In this document: piece after piece, positions 1 to 5,106 of the stretch
How the letters are laid out: each line of letters opens with the position of its first letter
How positions within the stretch are numbered: position 1 is the stretch's first letter
From: Mariprofundaceae bacterium
GTDB lineage: Bacteria > Pseudomonadota > Zetaproteobacteria > Mariprofundales > J009
Assembly (NCBI GenBank): GCA_015489095.1
Contig: WFMN01000266.1
Coordinates: 1-5,106, forward strand
Direction: 5' to 3'
Length of the DNA stretch: 5,106 nt
Notes under the pieces: model-generated
What the model was told of the DNA's origin: nothing
The model's input: the letters and a program-made list of their open reading frames with translations, nothing else
Databases searched by the model: none
Translations under genes and position numbers: made by a program

Positions 1-1139
1 CGCATCCAGGCCAGCAGATCGCGCACCTCGCCGCGATCGAAAAAGGAGAGCCCGCCGCTGACATGGTAGGGAATCGACTGCTCGCGCAGCGCCAGCTCGA
101 TGGCACGCGACTGGTGCGAGGCGCGATAGAGCACGCAAAACTGATCCCAGCCGTCGTGGCCGGTGGCGTGCTGCCGGCGGATATCGGCGGCGATGCGTTC
201 CGCCTCGTCCTCGCTGCTTTCGCACTCCCAAATACGGGTGGGCTTGCCGCGACCTAGGGTGGAGCGCAGCGTCTTGCCCAGCCGCTCGGCGTTGTGGGCG
301 ATGAGGCTGTTGGCCGCCTGCAGGATGGCGGCGGTGGAGCGGTAGTTCTCCTCCAACCGCACCACGGTCAGGCCGGGGTAGTCACGCTCCAGTTGAAACA
401 GGTTGCGCACCTCAGCACCCCGCCAGCCGTAGATCGACTGATCGTCGTCCCCCACCACGGTTAGGTTGCCGTCCGCCGGCGCCAGTTGGCGCACCAGATC
501 ATACTGCATGCGGCTGCTATCCTGATACTCGTCCACCAACAGGTGGCGCGCCCGCATGCGCCACAACGCGCGCACCTCGTCGTGCTGCTGCAACAGCTGC
601 AGCGGCAGGCAGATCAGATCGTCGAAATCGACGGCATTCATCTTGGCGAGCAGGGCATCGTAACGCTGGCGGATGGTGGAGAGCGCCGGATCCACATTGC
701 TGCTCAGGCCGGACTTGAGCCGCGACAACTTCGGCATCACCAGATCAAGCTGGGCGCGGTCGGTGGGCAGGTTCATCTCCTGCAGCACGCTGCGTACCGC
801 CGCCCGCTGCTCAGAGACCCCAAACACCGACAGGTTGGCGCGCCGCTGCAACAGCTTGGCGTGCTGGCGCACTATCGCCAGCCCCAGGGCGTGAAAGGTC
901 TGGATGCGCAGCTTGTCCGCCCGCCCTCCCAAGCGCCCTTTGAGCCGCTGACGCATCTCGGTGGCCGCCTTGTTGGTGAAGGTGACGGCGGTGATCTGGT
1001 CGTGCGGCACGCCGCGTTCCACCAACGCCGCGACCCGCTCGGTGATCACGCGGGTTTTGCCCGACCCCGCCCCGGCCAACACCAGCAACGGGCCACCGCG
1101 ATGGAAGACCGCCTGGTACTGGGCTTCGTTCAGCGACAC
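1..1139 (-). CDS. rep: ATP-dependent DNA helicase Rep (SF1A, UvrD/Rep/PcrA type), 3' part cut off by window edge
   Basis: The first 379 residues of a superfamily 1A 3'-5' DNA helicase are present; the family is about 670 residues, so roughly the last 290 lie beyond base 1. Visible in order: Q motif region near residues 4-11, Walker A AGAGSGKT at 22-29, motif Ia TFTNKAA at 53-59, QTFHALG at 80-86, motif II LLVDEYQD at 200-207, motif III VVGDDDQSIYGWRGA at 228-242, and motif IV LEENYRS at 262-268. The wording TFHALGLAIV, AVDFDDLICLP and VSGGLSFFDR follows E. coli Rep more closely than UvrD. Known role of Rep: an accessory replicative helicase that clears proteins ahead of forks and helps restart. 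The start is a GTG at 1139-1137, giving MSLNEAQYQAV, which lines up with Rep's MRLNPGQQQAV; a stop at 1241-1239 closes the frame upstream and no in-frame ATG lies between. No Shine-Dalgarno is visible and the start lies inside ybiB, so translation is probably coupled to it. No frameshift is seen. UvrD/PcrA is the less likely alternative. Confidence 0.9.
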   Translation of the reverse strand, partial: MSLNEAQYQAVFHRGGPLLVLAGAGSGKTRVITERVAALVERGVPHDQITAVTFTNKAATEMRQRLKGRLGGRADKLRIQTFHALGLAIVRQHAKLLQRRANLSVFGVSEQRAAVRSVLQEMNLPTDRAQLDLVMPKLSRLKSGLSSNVDPALSTIRQRYDALLAKMNAVDFDDLICLPLQLLQQHDEVRALWRMRARHLLVDEYQDSSRMQYDLVRQLAPADGNLTVVGDDDQSIYGWRGAEVRNLFQLERDYPGLTVVRLEENYRSTAAILQAANSLIAHNAERLGKTLRSTLGRGKPTRIWECESSEDEAERIAADIRRQHATGHDGWDQFCVLYRASHQSRAIELALREQSIPYHVSGGLSFFDRGEVRDLLAWM

Positions 1140-2092
1140 GGTGGCGGATCGGCGGCGGCGAAGGGGAGCGCCCCGCCCGCGGCAAAGTCCAGCGCCTGCG
1201 CCATCCGCCGCAGGACGGCCTGCTCGCGCGGTGATCGCTCACCGGCAATGATCCGCCGCCACTGCCGTTGCAGCTCCTCGGGGGAGCTCGGCGCGCGCGG
1301 GTAGGGTTCGGCACCGGCGTCGGGGTAGCGTAGCGCCAGCGGATCGTCGTCGCCGATCTGCGCCAACACAAGCTTCTGGCGGTCGGCGTAGAGCTCCGGC
1401 TCCCCTTCCGCCCCCATCAGCAGCAGCGACCGCGGTTGCGCCAGCAGGCGGTTCGCCGCCGCCATCTTGGCGCCGTAGGGTGAGTGAAAAAAGCCGTTCA
1501 CCTGCCCGTCGCAGCGCAGGGGGTTGAGCAGCCGCGCCACCGTATGGGCAAAGCTGCGCACCCCGAGGCGTGGACGCAGCGCCAGCAGCGCCGCCAGCGG
1601 CGGACAGCAGTCGGCGATATCCATCGCCACGATGCCGTGCCGCGTAAGCGCCGCTTGCGCCTCCGCGAGGGTACGGGCGCGCGTGATACCGGCCGCGTCC
1701 AGCGCCTCGATGGCCGTCCATCTCCCCGCGATCGAGGCGAGCCCGTGGATCAACACGGGGATACCGCGGTCGCGCGCATCGAGCGCCGCCGCCAGATGGA
1801 GCGGAGCCGCGCGCCGTTTTCCGGCATAGCAGGGAAGATCGACAGCCGCGGGGAAGGCCACCTCGCCGAACCCGACGATCGCGGCGCGAGCGGCATCGAC
1901 AAAACCGGCCAGCTCTTCCGCCGTCTCCCCCTTCATCCGTTGCGCCATCAACAACGCCCCTAGTTGCAAGGGGTCGGCGTCCGGTTGCATCAAGGCCGTC
2001 AGGGCGGAGGCCGCCTCCTGACGACTCAGATGCTGATGACCATGTTTTCCTCGGCCGACCCTGCCCAGCAGGGTCGCTACATCAGGGCACAC
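1130..2092 (-). CDS. ybiB: YbiB/TrpD2 family protein (anthranilate phosphoribosyltransferase fold, probably nucleic-acid binding)
   Basis: The product is 320 residues, the length of E. coli YbiB. The N-terminus carries GRGK at 13-16 and the helical TrpD-type domain with RMKGETAEELAGF at 52-64. The core includes YAGKRR at 89-94, IHG at 115-117, CCPPL at 162-166 and LGVRSFAHTVARLLNP at 176-191, all with counterparts in E. coli YbiB. The catalytic TrpD motifs GTGGD and KHGNR are not seen; YAGKRR and IHG occupy those places, so tryptophan synthesis activity is unlikely. Family knowledge: YbiB (TrpD2) binds nucleic acid, and in E. coli it is LexA-regulated and co-transcribed with the helicase gene dinG. 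The start is a GTG at 2092-2090, immediately after the in-frame trxB TAG; no other ATG, GTG or TTG precedes GRGK. The last 10 nt overlap the start of rep, implying coupled expression. I saw no LexA box in the only sizeable intergenic region. The family assignment is firm; the cellular role is inferred. Confidence 0.87.
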   Translation of the reverse strand: MCPDVATLLGRVGRGKHGHQHLSRQEAASALTALMQPDADPLQLGALLMAQRMKGETAEELAGFVDAARAAIVGFGEVAFPAAVDLPCYAGKRRAAPLHLAAALDARDRGIPVLIHGLASIAGRWTAIEALDAAGITRARTLAEAQAALTRHGIVAMDIADCCPPLAALLALRPRLGVRSFAHTVARLLNPLRCDGQVNGFFHSPYGAKMAAANRLLAQPRSLLLMGAEGEPELYADRQKLVLAQIGDDDPLALRYPDAGAEPYPRAPSSPEELQRQWRRIIAGERSPREQAVLRRMAQALDFAAGGALPFAAADPPPCR

Positions 2093-4839
<2,747 letters not shown>

Positions 4840-4849
4840 GGTAAGGCTA

Positions 4850-4854
4850 CTCCT
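4850..4854 (-). promoter_or_regulatory. Ribosome binding site of aspS
   Basis: AGGAG on the minus strand, 10 nt before the ATG at 4839, directly downstream of a run of seven T (4862-4856). It supports the 599-residue start over the longer open frame beginning at 5022. Confidence 0.75.
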
Positions 4855-4901
4855 GAAAAAAAGCTGTTGATGGGATTTCCCTGCTTGGCAAAGGGTCGCG
4901 G

Positions 4902-4930
4902 AGGATAGCGAGCATACCGACCACCCGCAA
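4902..4930 (-). promoter_or_regulatory. Candidate sigma70-like promoter of the aspS operon
   Basis: Reading the minus strand, a -35-like TTGCGG (4930-4925) is separated by 17 nt from a -10-like TATCCT (4907-4902). These match the consensus at 3 of 6 and 4 of 6 positions. Transcription would begin near 4895, giving a leader of about 55 nt before the aspS ATG. It is the best candidate I found in the 185-nt gap between aspS and the tRNA, but it is only a consensus match. Confidence 0.4.
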
Positions 4931-4952
4931 AAGGAGGGTTGCATGCCGGGGT

Positions 4953-4980
4953 TTGACACGGGAGGTGAAATCACAACACT
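4953..4980 (+). promoter_or_regulatory. Candidate promoter of tRNA-Lys with GC-rich discriminator
   Basis: A perfect -35 hexamer TTGACA at 4953-4958 is followed, after 16 nt, by AACACT at 4975-4980, a weak -10 (3 of 6). The next bases are almost all G and C (from about 4982), like the discriminators of stringently controlled stable-RNA promoters in Proteobacteria. Transcription would start near 4986-4988, leaving a pre-tRNA leader of about 40 nt. The -35 is convincing; the -10 is not. Confidence 0.45.
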
Positions 4981-4984
4981 TCGC

Positions 4985-4998
4985 CGCCCTCGCGGGCG
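4985..4998 (+). other. Short GC hairpin in the presumed 5' leader of pre-tRNA-Lys
   Basis: CGCCC at 4985-4989 and GGGCG at 4994-4998 can pair as a 5-bp stem closing a TCGC loop. It sits at or just after the presumed transcription start and upstream of the RNase P cleavage site at 5024/5025. No T run follows, so it is not an intrinsic terminator. It may be chance in GC-rich DNA. Confidence 0.25.
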
Positions 4999-5024
4999 TG
5001 GTGATCCGCGAATCCTCCCCAAAC

Positions 5025-5100
5025 GGGCCGATAGCTCAGTTGGTAGAGCAGCAGACTTTTAATCTGCGGGTCGTGCGTTCGAGCCGCACTCGGCTCACCA
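5025..5100 (+). tRNA. tRNA-Lys, anticodon UUU (TTT in DNA)
   Basis: This is a complete 76-nt tRNA with the CCA end encoded (5098-5100). The acceptor arms GGGCCGA (5025-5031) and TCGGCTC (5090-5096) form 7 pairs including one G-U wobble at pair 2. The D stem is GCTC/GAGC with loop AGTTGGTA. The anticodon stem is GCAGA/TCTGC around loop CTTTTAA (5056-5062), anticodon 5058-5060. The variable loop is GGGTC. The T stem is GTGCG/CGCAC around loop TTCGAGC. The discriminator base is A (5097), as in bacterial lysine tRNAs. The anticodon reads AAA and, with usual U34 modification, AAG. The gene runs divergently from aspS; the window ends 6 nt later, so further tRNA genes downstream or a terminator cannot be judged. 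Confidence 0.97.
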
Positions 5101-5106
5101 AATAAA

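Noticed and set aside
486..1304. Plus-strand open frame of 272 codons opposite rep and ybiB
   Set aside because: It is antisense to two well-supported genes, has low-complexity His/Gln/Arg-rich content, and is typical of spurious frames in GC-rich DNA.
811..1371. Minus-strand 186-codon frame across the ybiB-rep junction
   Set aside because: It is in a different frame from both genes, rich in Arg/Gly/Ala, and overlaps Walker A-bearing rep sequence; a shadow.
4856..4881. Possible intrinsic terminator or attenuator in the aspS leader (GGGAAATCCC then a run of seven T on the minus strand)
   Set aside because: The inverted repeat leaves only a 2-nt loop, or a 3-bp stem with a 4-nt loop, and the T run lies 10 nt further downstream. 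That is too weak for a terminator.
4840..5022. Upstream 61-codon extension of aspS from an ATG at 5022
   Set aside because: The added residues do not resemble AspRS, the region holds the promoters, and AGGAG plus family alignment support the ATG at 4839.

Overview
This is a gene-dense, GC-rich proteobacterial chromosomal segment (clearly above 50% GC by eye, not counted). It holds four consecutive minus-strand genes and, at the right edge, one divergent tRNA gene on the plus strand. The predicted proteins resemble gamma/betaproteobacterial families (Rep helicase, YbiB/TrpD2, low-molecular-weight TrxB, bacterial AspRS with an inserted GAD domain), and the tRNA encodes its CCA end. I can support 'Proteobacteria', probably gamma- or beta-like, but not a genus. 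I see no mobile element, CRISPR array, phage gene or base-composition break.

Layout, read in the direction of transcription (right to left). aspS (4839-3040) encodes a 599-residue aspartyl-tRNA synthetase. trxB (3028-2093, thioredoxin reductase) follows after an 11-nt gap, with its Shine-Dalgarno overlapping the aspS stop codon. ybiB/trpD2 (2092-1130) has a GTG start that directly follows the trxB TAG, in the same frame. rep (1139 to beyond base 1) has a GTG start inside the last codons of ybiB. The gaps of +11, 0 and -10 nt strongly suggest one operon, probably driven from a sigma70-like promoter at about 4902-4930. To the right, tRNA-Lys(UUU) (5025-5100) is transcribed the other way from its own candidate promoter at about 4953-4980, with a GC-rich discriminator typical of stable-RNA promoters.

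How the genes fit together: aspS and the tRNA serve translation, trxB maintains thiol redox state, and rep supports replication-fork progression. YbiB is a TrpD-fold protein whose E. coli homologue is a nucleic-acid-binding protein co-transcribed with the helicase gene dinG. Here ybiB is translationally coupled to a different helicase gene, which is the most interesting context in the window. The other point worth following is a His at AspRS position 31, which in Pseudomonas marks a non-discriminating enzyme. Otherwise the window is mostly ordinary housekeeping DNA, and I found no convincing evidence of an undescribed system.
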